A stretch of 64,000 nucleotides of DNA, taken from NCBI RefSeq assembly GCF_040869045.1, contig NC_090323.1, forward strand, positions 268,898,392-268,962,391. The letters run 5' to 3'. Shown here one piece after another: positions 11,654 through 23,455 of this stretch; the first letter of the stretch is position 1; each line of letters begins with the position of its first letter. Made by a program: the position numbers and the translations under genes. The DNA comes from Eurosta solidaginis. Taxonomy: Eukaryota; Arthropoda; Insecta; Diptera; Tephritidae. The notes below the pieces were generated by a model. That model ran no database searches, was not told the DNA's origin, and saw only the letters and a list, made by a program, of their open reading frames with translations.

Positions 11654-11816
11654 TGGTACGATATACCTCCAAGGAGATTTAGTTCGAGCTTCTCTACCAA
11701 TTTGCTGCCGACTCCGTCTGCCGAAAGCCATTTTTAGAGTATTTTGATGTTTTTCTGGCCGGGCCTTGAGCCCAGAACCTTCGGTGTGGCAGGCGGGCAC
11801 TCCGCCACCACGTTGT
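11654..11816 (-). mobile_element. tRNA-derived SINE, diverged and internally deleted
   Basis: Minus-strand pieces of the SINE are in order: the GATATACCTCC tail side, GAGCTTCTCT, GCCGACTCCG, TTTTGATGTT, then the tRNA-like part with GGTGTGGCAGGCGGGC. About half the body is missing. Confidence 0.65.
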
Positions 11817-13040
11817 TAAACTAAACCTGAAAACGCAGCCGATAAATCAGCAAAAGGAAGCCGAAGAGCTTTTGACCGTGTTGTAATAGTAAACAATTTC
11901 CACATATAATTGAGTATAAAATTTATGCGAGCACTGTCGTGGAAAAACCATGTAATTTTTCTCTAGAACCCATGTTAAGGAAAACTTAAAGTAAAGGCGA
12001 ATTCTTTCTATGTACCATAAATATCCCGAAATACGGACTAAACTAACTTCTTTTGTGCACGATTTAAGCCTCCTTCAAGACACTGTGCATTTCTCTGTAT
12101 CCAAATTAGTCATAGCATAGTGCGTCTATTGTGCAGCACATGGCTGAATGGCTGAGATGAAAAAGACGTCTCATTAGGAAACATATGCCTCGATTAGAGT
12201 ATTTAGGGGCAAACGAACTGCAGCATAGAGAAACTTTTTACTAAATATGTTAGTACGAAAGTTAAAATAATTCGGAGAAAAGTGAGGGACAAGAGTGTAC
12301 GTAAGTGTCCGAATACAAACATACCTACAGGCAGGTCTCTTCTATCCCTTAAATTGCTTTTGCGCTCTGAAGCAGACTACATTCATAGCTTACTATAACC
12401 ATTCATAGAAGAAAAAACGATTTAGCAACTCGATGATCTGCGTGAAGTCAATTTTTTTGCGTAAAAGGATACTTTGCAAGCAATTTGTATGCGTACAACA
12501 ACAACGACGGTAGCAGCAAAGGCAATTCCATCTACTCATAGTAACACAGAAAGCAAAAAAGACACAATAATTGAGAAAGTGAAACTTTTGCACTACGCAA
12601 ATATGGGGAGTGTCAAAAAAATATGTTACATGTTGAAGGATATTATTTGATTACACTTTTGTTCCGTAGGCAAGGGCTTTGTTAAGCTCAACGTAGGCAG
12701 AGCAGAAATTTGGGTTTACTTTGATTGCTAGTTGTTTTTGTTCATTGGCCAACTTTAACGCATCATATGATGAATATTTTATGGATAATTTTAGTAATTG
12801 AGGGCGAATATTAAATTTTGTTGCTTTATGTGTAATTTTGAAATTTTATTACAAGTCTTTTTAACAGAAATCATTAAAAAAAGAACCGTGAAAACCGCGC
12901 TGGGAACAGAATTAGCACCTGAAACCCTTAACATCCCTTGATGCTCATTCAAGCTTCTCGCCGTAAACATCACCAGAGGTAGATGGTATTCTTCGCATTA
13001 CTTTGCAGATCACCCAGCAATATTTGGTAAGAAAATAACT
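11817..13040. other. Unannotated stretch
   Basis: No gene or clear repeat recognised. Small minus-strand open frames at 12393-12593 and 12791-12973 lack recognisable domains. Confidence 0.4.
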
Positions 13041-13900
13041 GAGTACATGAAGTGGTCCGGGCTGTGGAGAAGTCCTCTAATCATGGGAAAAAAGCAGGTA
13101 GAAGGATTAACCACTCATTGTGAGGAAGAACTTGCAAGATTATTTAAATTACCAAGGCTAAAAATTGACCGAAGTAAAGATGCCAGCGTATTTTTGGTCG
13201 AGCTAATGAGAAAGGAGCATCTAGAGCCCATCTTCTGTTAGTCGCTTAACGTCATGTTAGCTAAATTGTCAGAGGTCAGATAATACAACTTAATCCAAAA
13301 GTAACTGTGAAGATCCACAATCCGGATTTCTTCACTACAAAGAAAGATATTTTCGAAGCAATAAAGTCCTCTGCAATTATTATCATGGAAGTTGTGTGGG
13401 TAAATGTCACAGCACCGATCGCAAGAGAGAAGGTGCTTACCTGTGTGAGTGGAGATACTTACTCCTCAGCAATCCCCGTATAAAAGTCAGCAGGGTGTAT
13501 TACAAAATAAAAAAACACTTTAACATAAAACGCTGCTTTAGATGCTTTGGTCCAAACCACACGAAATCCTCGATATAAATGGTTACGCTCTTTTTTGTCC
13601 GGTGCGAAAAGCCCGGAAATAAATTCAAATAGTGCACTAAATCAGCATACTACAGCAGAACTAAAAAATGGGGAATCAGGTACAAATTTAGATGAGCTAC
13701 GCGGTGCACTCCCACCGAGAAGCAGGGCCTTTCATACAAGGAAAGTAAGTGAAATTGGCCACGTATGGGGCCAATTTCGACACGCAATAGTAAGCTGCTA
13801 TAAAAACCCTGTGATAGCATACTGCAATTTCAACATAAGCTTGACGACATCAAGGACACGAGCCGATAAATAGACAGAGCGGTTATCATCGCAAGCAACT
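13041..13900 (+). pseudogene. Possible retroelement gag (ORF1) remnant with zinc-knuckle traces
   Basis: Around 13530-13640 one frame reads KRCFRCFGPNHTKSSI, a stop, then VRCEKPGNKFK and C after another stop. This resembles two CCHC zinc knuckles (CxxCxxxxHxxxxC) of a non-LTR ORF1 or gag protein with several key residues lost. Upstream there is a 64-codon open frame (13047-13241), and downstream a 108-codon frame (13547-13873) overlaps in another register, consistent with frameshifts. The family is not identified, and chance remains possible. Confidence 0.35.
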
Positions 13901-14162
13901 TTACCTTAAAAGCTATCAGCTAGGACGACCATAGTTACAATGGGACGTGCGGGTGGAAGAGACAATGTGAAGTACTAATTGCTTTGTGTCAAACAAGCTC
14001 GTATTAAAGCCGTACAAAGCGTGTATAAAAAGCAGTGCCGGAAGCGAGTTTATTAGTGAACAGAAGAAAAAGGCCAAAGCAGAGACACAAAAAAAGGGAA
14101 AAATCAATTGAAAGCCCTGCTATTAACAGACAGACTCAAAAATGTTAAGAGTATGGAGAAGT

Positions 14163-14497
14163 TGGTGGTGTGATGGTAGCGTGCTCCGCCTACCACACCG
14201 TATGCCCTGGGTTCACACCCCGGGCAAAGCAACATCAACATTTTAGAAATAAGGTTTTTCTAAGCGGGGTCGCCCCTCGGCAGTGTTTGGCAAGCGCTTC
14301 GGGTGTATTTCTGCCATGAAAAGCTTTCAGTGAAAACTCGTCTGCCTTGCAGATGCCGTTCGGAGTCGGAATAAAACATGTAGGTCCCGTCCGGCCGATT
14401 TGTAGGGAAAATCAATAGGAGCACGACGCAAACTGGAAGAGAAGCTCGGCTTTAGATCTCTTGGGAGGTTATCGCGCCTTACATTTATATTTTTTTT
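14163..14497 (+). mobile_element. tRNA-derived SINE, near full length, with 11-bp TSD
   Basis: The tRNA-like head has GGTGTGATGGTAGCGTGCTC (A-box-like) and GGGTTCACACCCCGGGC (B-box-like). A shared body follows, then GCGCCTTACATTTATATTTT as the tail. The 11-bp direct repeat TATGGAGAAGT flanks it exactly (14152-14162 and 14498-14508). It starts a few bases inside the GGCGGCCGCC head seen in other copies. It would have been mobilised by a LINE partner, not identified. Confidence 0.92.
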
Positions 14498-14508
14498 TAT
14501 GGAGAAGT

Positions 14509-14939
14509 CGTCTTATGCAGTCTAGGCCTAAGATGGTACTAAAAAGTAAAAAAATTGTTAGGCCAGAGTTACACGGCAGAGTTAGATACAACAGAGCCTG
14601 ACTGAATTTGCTGTATGATAGGCCACAACACTAGTACTATCCCAAGGGATGTGAGACATCGCATATTGCTAATGACTAACCGGAAATTTATCGGTTTATC
14701 CATTGAAACTACTTTACATCGGGATTTTCAATACTTAGAACGTACCCAAAGTTCGATATTGGCTGTACTATTGGCACACGTACATATATACATATCTATC
14801 TACTAATACTTCAAGAGCAATTATAAAATATTTGAATTGTTTGCGTCATTATCAAGTTCACAAAAACAAGATTGCTTGATTTATGTCTATCATATTTTTC
14901 CAGATAACTTAAGATTTATACCAAAATCGTTTTGTAAAA
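14509..14939. other. Unannotated stretch
   Basis: No gene or repeat recognised. AT-rich, with a small open frame at 14615-14806 that has no domain. Confidence 0.4.
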
Positions 14940-15340
14940 TTTTAATTAATTAATACGAGCATGCGCTGCATTAGAATTGACGCCCCGTTGTGTAGGTCAT
15001 CGTTAATTGACTTTTAATTGGCAGTTAATGTTTTTCTACGTTTATTACAATTATGCAAATCATTCACAAATAGACAAGTACACAAGATTTTGTTTTATTT
15101 CACCTACGTACACAAATAAATCGTATTAAATTAAATGAATTGGCGCTTATTTATTTATGACTTAATTAAAATGTTGCAAATAAATTGATTTGATTAACGA
15201 TTTGGACAGGTGATAATATGTTGACACAAAATGCTACTAAAATTTAATTGAACAGCTTTTGGTGGTTCCGTTCGGTAATGAATCGAATGTCCTTTAAACA
15301 AATTATGCTTAATAATAGAGATTATCCGTTAATTATTTAA
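14940..15340. promoter_or_regulatory. Candidate enhancer: homeodomain-site-dense unique DNA
   Basis: More than fifteen TAAT/ATTA cores lie in 400 bases, several in extended forms (TTAATTGA, TTAATTGG, TTAATTAA, TGATTAAC). There is a POU-type octamer ATGCAAAT at 15053-15060 and an E-box CAGGTG at 15207-15212. The stretch sits between mobile elements but is not itself repetitive. AT-richness alone raises the TAAT count, so the function is inference. Confidence 0.3.
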
Positions 15341-15341
15341 G

Positions 15342-15952
15342 TTTTTATACTCAGCTGAGCAGAGCTCACACAGTATAATAATTTTCTTCGCATAACGGTA
15401 CCCCTTAACGGCATAAACTAATCGTGATATATATAAACTTCTATATATCACAATGATCTGGGTGAAAAAAGAAATTTATTTAGCCATGCCAGTCCGTCCG
15501 TCTGTCCGTGAACACGAAATAAATTTTGAGGTATCTTGATGAAATTTGGTATGTAGGTTCCTGGGCATTCATCTCAGATTGCTATTTAAAATGAACGAAA
15601 TCGGAATATAACCACGCCCACTTTATCGATATCGAAAATTTCGAAAAACCGAAAAAGTGTGATAATTCATTACCAAAGACGGATAAAGCGATGAACCTTG
15701 GTAGGTGGGTTGACCTTATGACGCAGAATAGAAAATAAGTAAATATACTATATGTGTTATAAATAAAAATTAGCAAAATCGGATGAAGAATATGCCCACT
15801 TAAAAAAAAAATTTTTTTAAAGTAAAAAAATTGAATATCTTTTCAGTATATAAGTAAATTATGTCAACATTCAACTCCAACATTTGTCTCCAACGCTCTC
15901 AGCTGAGTATGTAATGTTCGGTTACACCCGAACTAAGCCTTCTTTACTTGTT
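15342..15952 (+). mobile_element. Helitron-like repeat family A, short copy
   Basis: 5' end TTTTTATACTCAGCTGAGCA with hairpin. GTCCGTCCGTCTGTCCGTG tract near 15491. 3' end with hairpin GTTCGGTTACACCCGAAC (15916-15933) and CTTCTTTACTTGTT. The body matches the first part of the long copy at 54706-56502, then jumps to the shared 3' end, so it is an internal-deletion derivative. Confidence 0.88.
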
Positions 15953-16189
15953 ATGTATGTAATTTTTTTTTTTTAGAAGTTTGTTTACAATAACTGTACA
16001 TGCAGGAATTACAATGTCAAAATATTGTGATTATCATTTAATCTTTGTCCTGCAGTAAAATGTTATGCACATATTAACCGTTGATAATATTGTTATTTTT
16101 GTAAGATAAACATCTCGTCATTGTCCGACAGTTGAGCAGTGTTCGTACTTGAAAATTTTAATGAGTAGTAGAGTTGCGAAAATTCCGGG

Positions 16190-16450
16190 AAGGCGGCCGG
16201 CGTGGTGTGGCAATACCGTGCTCCGGATATAGATCCCTCACGTTCTGGTAACGGGCACCATTAAGGCCCGACCATCTCAGAAACGATTAATATGACCACA
16301 TTGAACCATCTCGCCCACCTACCCCCTAGTTCCATGAAATACTTGGGGTCGCCAGAGTTTCGCCTGTTAAACATGTGTACATGATACATGCATATTTGTA
16401 ACACTGTGACAATTGGGTTGCGGAAGCTATGGATTTCGCTTATAAACCCA
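16190..16450 (+). repeat. Interspersed repeat family D
   Basis: Contains CCGGATATAGATCC, GGCCCGACCATCTCAG, TTGGGGTCGCCAGAG and GACAATTGGGTTG in the order I recall for an abundant tephritid repeat. The segment 2870-3030 shares part of it. The GGCGGCCGGCGTGGTGTGG at its start superficially resembles the SINE head but diverges at once. Confidence 0.45.
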
Positions 16451-19400
16451 TCGGAGGTATTGCTCAAAGTATTTTTTTTTTTAGAAAGTAGAATTTGTAC
16501 AATTATCACATTTGAGAGCCTCTCTAAACATTGAAATGTCCATTACTCTGACTGAGTTTGTTGTTTACAGAGACACAACTCACTTTCTTTTTTATTTTCT
16601 CTTTGGTTTCTGGTAGTAAACGAGCTTCTCGCACACGTCCATGGATTATGCGTGTAATAAGGCCGCAGTCCGGGTGTAGATCACGCTTCGTTATATGGGC
16701 TTCTTGACTGCGGGAACTTCAGCATTCAACTTCGGATAAACAAGACGAACTTGTTTGGGTCGACAACTGCCACTTGCGCAAACTTCGCCTCAGTCATTGT
16801 CTCTGAAGAAAACTGAAGAGAGAGACTTATTTGACACAATAAACAAGTTAACTCGTTCACGGATGAGTAGAAGTTGTATGGGAAAGCATGATGTTGTAAC
16901 AATTTTCCGTCAACGCTTGTCAGTTTTGGTTTGGGGATCAACCGGATTCAGCGTTGTGCCATTTTCAGTGTTACATTTCGTTCCATTGTGAATGTGTTTA
17001 GTTGTAAGCTCATTCGTTGTACTGCACTGTTCATTTAGTTACCTCATGTGCTTTTATGCAGCAGGTATGTGTTAGTTTGGGGGTTTTCGCGCTCTTTAAG
17101 TGGGTGTGTGGTTTATGTAAGCGAAATGTAACACTAAAGATGACTCAATGCCGAAGCCGGTTGGCTACTTAACTAAACGAACAGTATTTTAACGAACCCA
17201 CATGAACTGGCTGACTACCTGTTATACACAAAAGAGGTACATAAACGAGCAGTGAAGAGTGAAAGTGGCACACCGAAGAAATCGTGATTTCTCAAAGTTG
17301 ACAAGGTATGACGAAAAATTTGTCCATTATAATTCTTACTCTAACCGTTTCGAGAAAATTTAGTATTTGCATGGGTATAATGGTGGTAATTTTCGATGTC
17401 TGTTATAAATTTAAGCAGCTCGATCACTATAGCGTCGTGAAAGGGAAAGATTCCGCCATAAAGAATTCATTGCATGGAATGCTTTCTAATTGTACTACAG
17501 TTGGATAGTTTAAAAGAATATAACTCGGATAGCCAAGTGGTTATTGAGGCCTTCACTTCATTTGTTTACCCAAATGTATTAGCCTGAGTTGATACAACTA
17601 AACTGGATTAAGATGGCTGTAGTCTAAATCTATATAGATTGGCTTCGAGTCAGCCTAGACAATGCTGGTCAGGACAGCGAGCTCTTTCTAAACGTGCGTA
17701 GATGACAGCCGACTTGCCAAAATTATTGGCTCCACCGAGGCTTATCTTATCAATAGTAATTCGTATTTTAACAAATCGCTGGGCAATGGGTGTTCAAGCG
17801 GTACAAATAATCAAAAACGTTTTTCCCTGCATGGGAGAAGATGAGCGAAAGTATTTCGGTCTCAGCTCAAATAGATCTCCGGAGGATTATCTACGTTGCC
17901 AATGCTTACGTCGCCGTTATCTTATGTGGCACAGAAGAGCGCTTGTTGCTGCTAAGGAAGCTATGATGCCACCAAACTTCTACAGTAAAGGCACATACAT
18001 AGCTTTTAAAAAAATACCTGCTTAATGAGCCTTTTTCGTACATACACACGAACTATCTACCAGCTGCCTGCTGTACATATGTACTAGCAATATCACAAAA
18101 TTTATGCGTCATGCGGATGCGCTCCTCGTGTCGGTTGGACGGGCTTTGGAGGGTATTTACCCGTTGGGTTGATCATTATTGTTATTATCAAAAGAAACAT
18201 TCGAGAGATCGTGGACTATAAAAGTACACTACCAAACACGGCGAAACGAAAAAGAACCCTGAAGATGGTACATAAGGAAACCAGATTGTATAAAACCACA
18301 ATAGATATGGGATGAAAAAATCGCTCAGAAATAATTCGGCAAGAAAATACTCTATATTACGAAAATACTTAAAAGGGTCCCCCAAAATGGCAGCTGTAAA
18401 CATGATAGATATGCGGCTGTGCGGAACCAAGTTTGAATAACCATGTTGCTTTGCGTAGCTTTTTTTGGACATGTTTTTTTTCATATTTGATATAACTCAA
18501 AACTTCGATTGAAAAAACTGAAAATCTATGCATATCAAATGTTCTCCGAAAATTATAAACGAAAATGTCAGAAAAATAGAGTCTTGCTCAGCAGGCCATC
18601 AGCCATACCACAGAGTCTGTTTGGCAACATAATTTTTTCTACACCTTTTTTGTGTGAATATCAAAGATTGACCGTAAGCGCCAAACTCAATTTTATTGCT
18701 CCCTTTCTACATTACATTTCATAGGGCTGTGCTGAAGGAGCGACCGCCTGCCGTGAAAATGAGGAAATGTTAGGTGTTTGAGCATGTGAGACAATTCACA
18801 CTCAGGCGTTTCGGTCAAGTGACGCTGCCATTGTCACCCACACTGACACTGGCACTCTGATTGCGCCCCAAGCGCCAATTCTATTTCGAATATACAACAT
18901 GCAATATTTGATGCTTCGCTTTGGAGACTTTTTTATTGTCATCATGGAACTCGGCGTATGAGTTGTGTTGTGTTGCTGAAAGCCTCAAGGCATTTTGAAA
19001 GCCATCAAAATATAAAAGCAAAAAGTTAGTTAAAAAAGGGTCGCATAGAAAAGAAAGTGTTGGAGTTATAAAAAACACATATGTGTGCGTTCGACTAGAA
19101 TTGCAGCAAACGTAATGCAGGGGTTGTGCGCCTATTTGTATGCAATGATTTAGCGCGTGGTCGGTGGTTATCAACACATATTGTGGTTGTCATCATTTGT
19201 TGGTGAATGAAGCGAGCGCCTACCATCATATAACGATGCAATTTCACTTTTGTTGCGCATTTCGGAAGGCAATATGCAATGTTACAAGGGAAAAATAGCA
19301 ACAACAATAATTGAATAAAAAGGCATTGACAGCACGCATTGTAAGGACATACAAAAACAACAATGCCACTCGAAACAACTGGAAGTGCACTGTGCGGGTG

Positions 19401-19949
19401 TTGGTTTATGCAAACGTTTGTCGTTGGGCTGCAGAGCCGTTGCATGGTGACCACAGATTTTGAAAAACGTTGCAGCGCGCAGGTGATTCATCATTTCGAG
19501 AGTATTATTGCAACGTTTATTGCGGCGTTAAATGACGTTTTTACAAACGCACTCAAAGTAAAGTGCAATTGAGCAAATATATGAACCATTGTCGCCCTAT
19601 CAATACTCCACCTCCTTTGACTGATTTATTTTTTTTTTTGTGAGTCGTACAATCAAATATGTGACTTGCAGTTATTTGTCGTTTAATTTATAGCAGAATT
19701 TTCCAATTGCGGCTTGGCGTTATTATTCCTTTGCAAAGTAGATTATCATAGTAATGCGCGATGGCTTGTTTTGATTTTTTTGTTTTTCAAAATCTAACTT
19801 CTCTAAAACGGTGTTGAGCGGAAGAGAGTTAATAACAAAAGTGGTGACACAGACATGCATAATTAATGCAGCATGCCTCTTGTAACACAAACAGCAAATT
19901 TAATCTGCAGCCACGTCATTTTATACATATAATGAAAACCAAGCGACAA
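16451..19949. other. Mostly unique DNA, no supported gene
   Basis: The 107-codon plus-strand frame at 17702-18025 includes LTNRWAMGVQAV and RCQCLRRRYLMWHR. This faintly recalls the C-terminal zinc region of RNase H-type non-LTR elements, but the cysteine pattern is not kept. Overlapping open frames at 18881-19572 on both strands have no domain and lie in unique-looking sequence. Confidence 0.35.
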
Positions 19950-20425
19950 TCAAGGCTATAACCTCGAAGAGCACAACACCTAAAAGAGTGTTAGAGTATA
20001 AGAAATCACTAGAAGAAACGGGATAGGAATTATACATCTATACTCAGTCCCTGGGCATATGGGAATAGATGGAAATGAAAATTAGCTAGCTAAAAAGTGG
20101 CGCATCTCTTGAAACTTGTACCGTAGAAGTCTGAATCAAATTAGGCAAGATTAAAAGAAAGCGAAATTTGTACATGATGGAAAGGCGCGGAACGAAGCGC
20201 GGGGCTGCAAAGTAAGAAAGAACATGATGAAGGTCGTATAAACTTAGGCTAACCAAGTTACTCTTATCATTAAAAAGAGAGGACTGTAGACTCATTAGGT
20301 CTAGCCATTGATAGCAGATGTAGGAAGTGCGTGTTGGAGTAGAGACCGATTGTACAGGGGTTGTGGTTGTGACCTGCACTGGCCAGGCTAAGACTTCACC
20401 TATTAGGAGAGACGCAGCTATCAAT
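19950..20425 (+). pseudogene. Decayed RNase H-type non-LTR retrotransposon (family E)
   Basis: It aligns with the better copy at 23456-24254. Shared landmarks are the AGCACA..AC..CTAAA segment, CATCTATACTCAGTCCCTGGGCATATGGG (the RNase H WVPGH region), GATGGAAATGAAAA and AAAAAGAGAGGACTGTAGACTCAT. Stops and small indels break every frame. Similarity is lost after about 20425, before the 3' tail. The long minus-strand open frame over the same bases is an antisense shadow. Confidence 0.75.
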
Positions 20426-21238
20426 CAATCAACCACTTTGTCGGATTGACGAGAGACCCTTGGAACTCACAGCGTGGGCAGAATACGTCTCAGTAGCAAA
20501 TTTCTGCCAGAAATTAGCTTAGGAGTCAGACGCTTCGGGGTATACAGCAGTAAACATTTCGTCAATTAAATTTTATATTTTCAATTATTTGAGAAAAAAA
20601 CTTCCAAGAATTTCTAAATTAAAAGTATGCATGCCAAACTCAAACACTTTTTGATAAAGTTAATAAATTTGAGAAAATTTTAAGAAAATTTCAAACTCTT
20701 AATTCAGAGTTTTTCTGAATTTTTTGGAGTGTGCAATTTTGTAGCCCAACCAGTTTTAATCTATCTAACAAAGTAAAAGTTTTAGATATCTCCAAATTCG
20801 CATTGATTTTTGACATTTTTTTATTCGAAGAACTATGTAGGCTACAAAAATCGTTAGGTGGTAGCTGTCCTGAGTCCTGATAGGGGAAACTAACTTGGAC
20901 AACATGAAGGCCCGTTGTGATACCACATACAAAAATGCAAACAACAAACAATTTAGAAATCTGTGTTACGACCGATGAATTGGAGTAATAACATTTATTA
21001 TTATTATTTCAAAAACAGGTTGACCGTTTCATAGCTTGAGTTAAATGGTTTTCGGGCACTTTAAACAAAAACCTCGTAATTTTTTTTTTTGAAATTGCAA
21101 TAGCTTCATTTACAAAATTCATCAGAGTTTTTTCTGAAATTATAGAAAATAAAAAATTTAAAATATGATTGACGAAATTTAATTAAAGTAGCAATTGTTT
21201 TTTTTGCATTCGCTGTGTATATGCCTGGGTATTAGCAT
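20426..21238. other. Unannotated AT-rich stretch
   Basis: No gene or repeat recognised. Minus-strand open frames at 20691-20951 overlap each other and show no domain. Confidence 0.4.
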
Positions 21239-21729
21239 TGTAACGAATTCTGGGGATATTCCTATTATTTTACACCTTCTGCAAACATTCGAATCGCTAA
21301 ACTGTTGAAAATAACTCCAATATTCAATAATGCAAAATGGTTTTTATTAGACAACTTTGAGAGTACTTTACAATAACACTTATACTTCACAACCAATAGC
21401 GTGCTTAAATTAAACTGTATACTGACAAGTCAGCTTACGCTGATTTTATACTCTCCGTTGCTTCATTCGCATATTTCTACTAAAGTCTAGACGCTTCGCC
21501 TTCTAGAACTGCTGTATCTCCTGCTTGGTAATTGAGCTACATATATGCGTGTGTATGTGTGAGTACAACCTCGGCTAATGATTACATGTGTTTGTGAGTA
21601 TCTCTTCGTTGCTTGTATGTATGTGTGCAAATGATGATTGATTTCTTCATGTACACAAGAGTGGCAGCTTGCTTTATTTTTGTTGTGCCTTTATTTATTA
21701 ACAACATAGTGATGCTAAAATTTTACACA
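21239..21729 (-). mobile_element. Probable solo LTR (412/mdg1-like layout)
   Basis: On the minus strand it starts TGTGTAAAATTTTAGC and ends CAGAATTCGTTACA, the TG...CA ends of an LTR. Inside, in order, are a TATA box (GAGTATAAAATC), an initiator-like TTGTCAGTATA and a polyadenylation-type AATAAAAACC near the 3' side. Four-base flanks GCAT and GTAT match at three of four positions. No internal retroelement is attached. A diverged relative lies at 50958-51431. Confidence 0.6.
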
Positions 21730-23455
21730 GTATTTTAATTGGATAAGGTTGAACCTATGAGCAGGTAATTCTGCAGCAGGCTATTAACAGCTTGTATGAA
21801 GCCTTTCCTATACCATAAAGTTCTTACTTGGTGGGGTGCCATTCAAATAGGGTGTTTACTAAGAAAATGGGGCGCGTTTGATCAATAGAACGGGAACTTT
21901 GAAAACTACCCTGACATCAACACTGTATACCATTTAAATTATTGCATCTGTAGACCTTGTGACCAAGAAACGAAGTATTGTGAAATCTTCCACTGTACTT
22001 CGCTTAGAAGCCAGTCTAATGGGATGCCGCCCACTTCTTAATGCGCCTAGATAATGCATAACTGATAACCAATTTGCATTTTTTTTTTTTTTGCTTTTTC
22101 CGAGACCGGGGAGTCACCTACAATTATTAATACCTTAATACTTCGGGAGAACAATAAAAAGGTACGATTGTGTGTATGAGCAGTTATATAAGGCTTGTTA
22201 CTATAATAAGTATTTTATATCATTTGTTGCTTATTGGTTTGAATAATAAAAAAATACTCTTAGTTGAGGTTAGCTGATTGTGAGCCTAAGATATGCATTA
22301 ACGGCTATTTTGCAAATTACCAGTCGATAGATTCTTAGAACTCTGTTGCGATTGATGTAGTTTGTTATTGTTTCTGCATTACTTGACTCATTAAAGTTCT
22401 TCGGTTAAACTTAGCCCACATTAATAAATTTATGGTATAAAACTCTTTCAACATAGTAGAATATTTTATTACAGGCAGATAGAGGAATTTCCTCAATAAG
22501 ATTGGGTCAAATTTGACCCGAAGATCAAATTTGTGAAAAAAATCTCTAGTTAGAAAAGTCATGAATACATGAGCTTAAATTCTTAGTACCTTCAAAGTTT
22601 AATAAATTAATAAAATCCATAAAATAATAACAAAATGCTAAACGCATTCCTGAAATGTGTCGAATTTGACCCGATTACATTAAGAAACTTAAATCCATGA
22701 GCGCTCTGATAAGAAAACTTCACAAAAAAATGTGTACACAGTCACACAAAACGACAGTTTTGCACCACAGGTTTAATCACAGCCTCCGAACTGCTGCGAA
22801 TCGGATACAGAGCGGGAAAATTTGCAGGCTCACTTGTATCTAGAGCGCTTAAATCTGAGCTGTATGTATTTAAAGTAGTTATAGGCGGCGACTATTTCAA
22901 AACCACCTACAACTGAACCAGTTAAGAAGCGTTCTAAAAATTTGCGAAGAGCTATTGCCATTTCTAAAAATCATTTTTTTGTTTTTGCTAAAAGCCCCTT
23001 CTTACGGAAGCACCGGAGCGGCGTTCCTTATCGGGGTTTTAAAGCCTTCTGTTGTTCCTTCAAGCATTTGAAGAAGACATTACAATACTAAAAATGCCAG
23101 TTAAGTAACGCGAGTGGCAAAGTTTGAGCTAGACCCATCTTCTAATGCAATACTTCTGTGTTATTTGTTAGTTGCACATTCAATGTTGCTCTGTCGATTT
23201 TTATATAATGATAAGAGTAGCTTATGCGGTTGCCGGTCACATCGAAAACTATCCATAGTTTTGGAAAAGTTGCCAGTGCCACACTATTGAGCAAGTTCTA
23301 ATTTTAAATCGTTGTATTCCAAATTTGTTTGGAAATAATTATTTGTAAGTATGTGTCTGTATCCTTTAGCTATCCAAAGTAGTCAACCGGGTGGGTGTCA
23401 CGCCACTTTGAAAGAAAGAATGACTTGTTACAACTTCGAATTTATTTTGGTTCTA
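21730..23455. other. Unannotated stretch
   Basis: No gene supported. A GGGTCAAATTTGACCC palindrome lies at about 22504-22519, and GAATTTGACCCGATT recurs at about 22661-22675. No element structure could be built from them. Confidence 0.35.

Noticed and set aside
14163..14240. Possible tRNA gene
   Set aside because: A-box and B-box-like motifs belong to the SINE head. There is no proper cloverleaf and the body continues into the SINE.
17702..18025. 107-codon frame with WAMGVQAV and Cys/Arg-rich end
   Set aside because: Only a faint likeness to non-LTR C termini. The cysteine spacing does not fit, so no call was made.
20086..20424. 112-codon minus-strand frame
   Set aside because: Antisense shadow of a decayed family E retrotransposon.
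22500..22680. Pair of TTTGACCC words as transposon ends
   Set aside because: The two are in the same orientation with no inverted ends or duplication.
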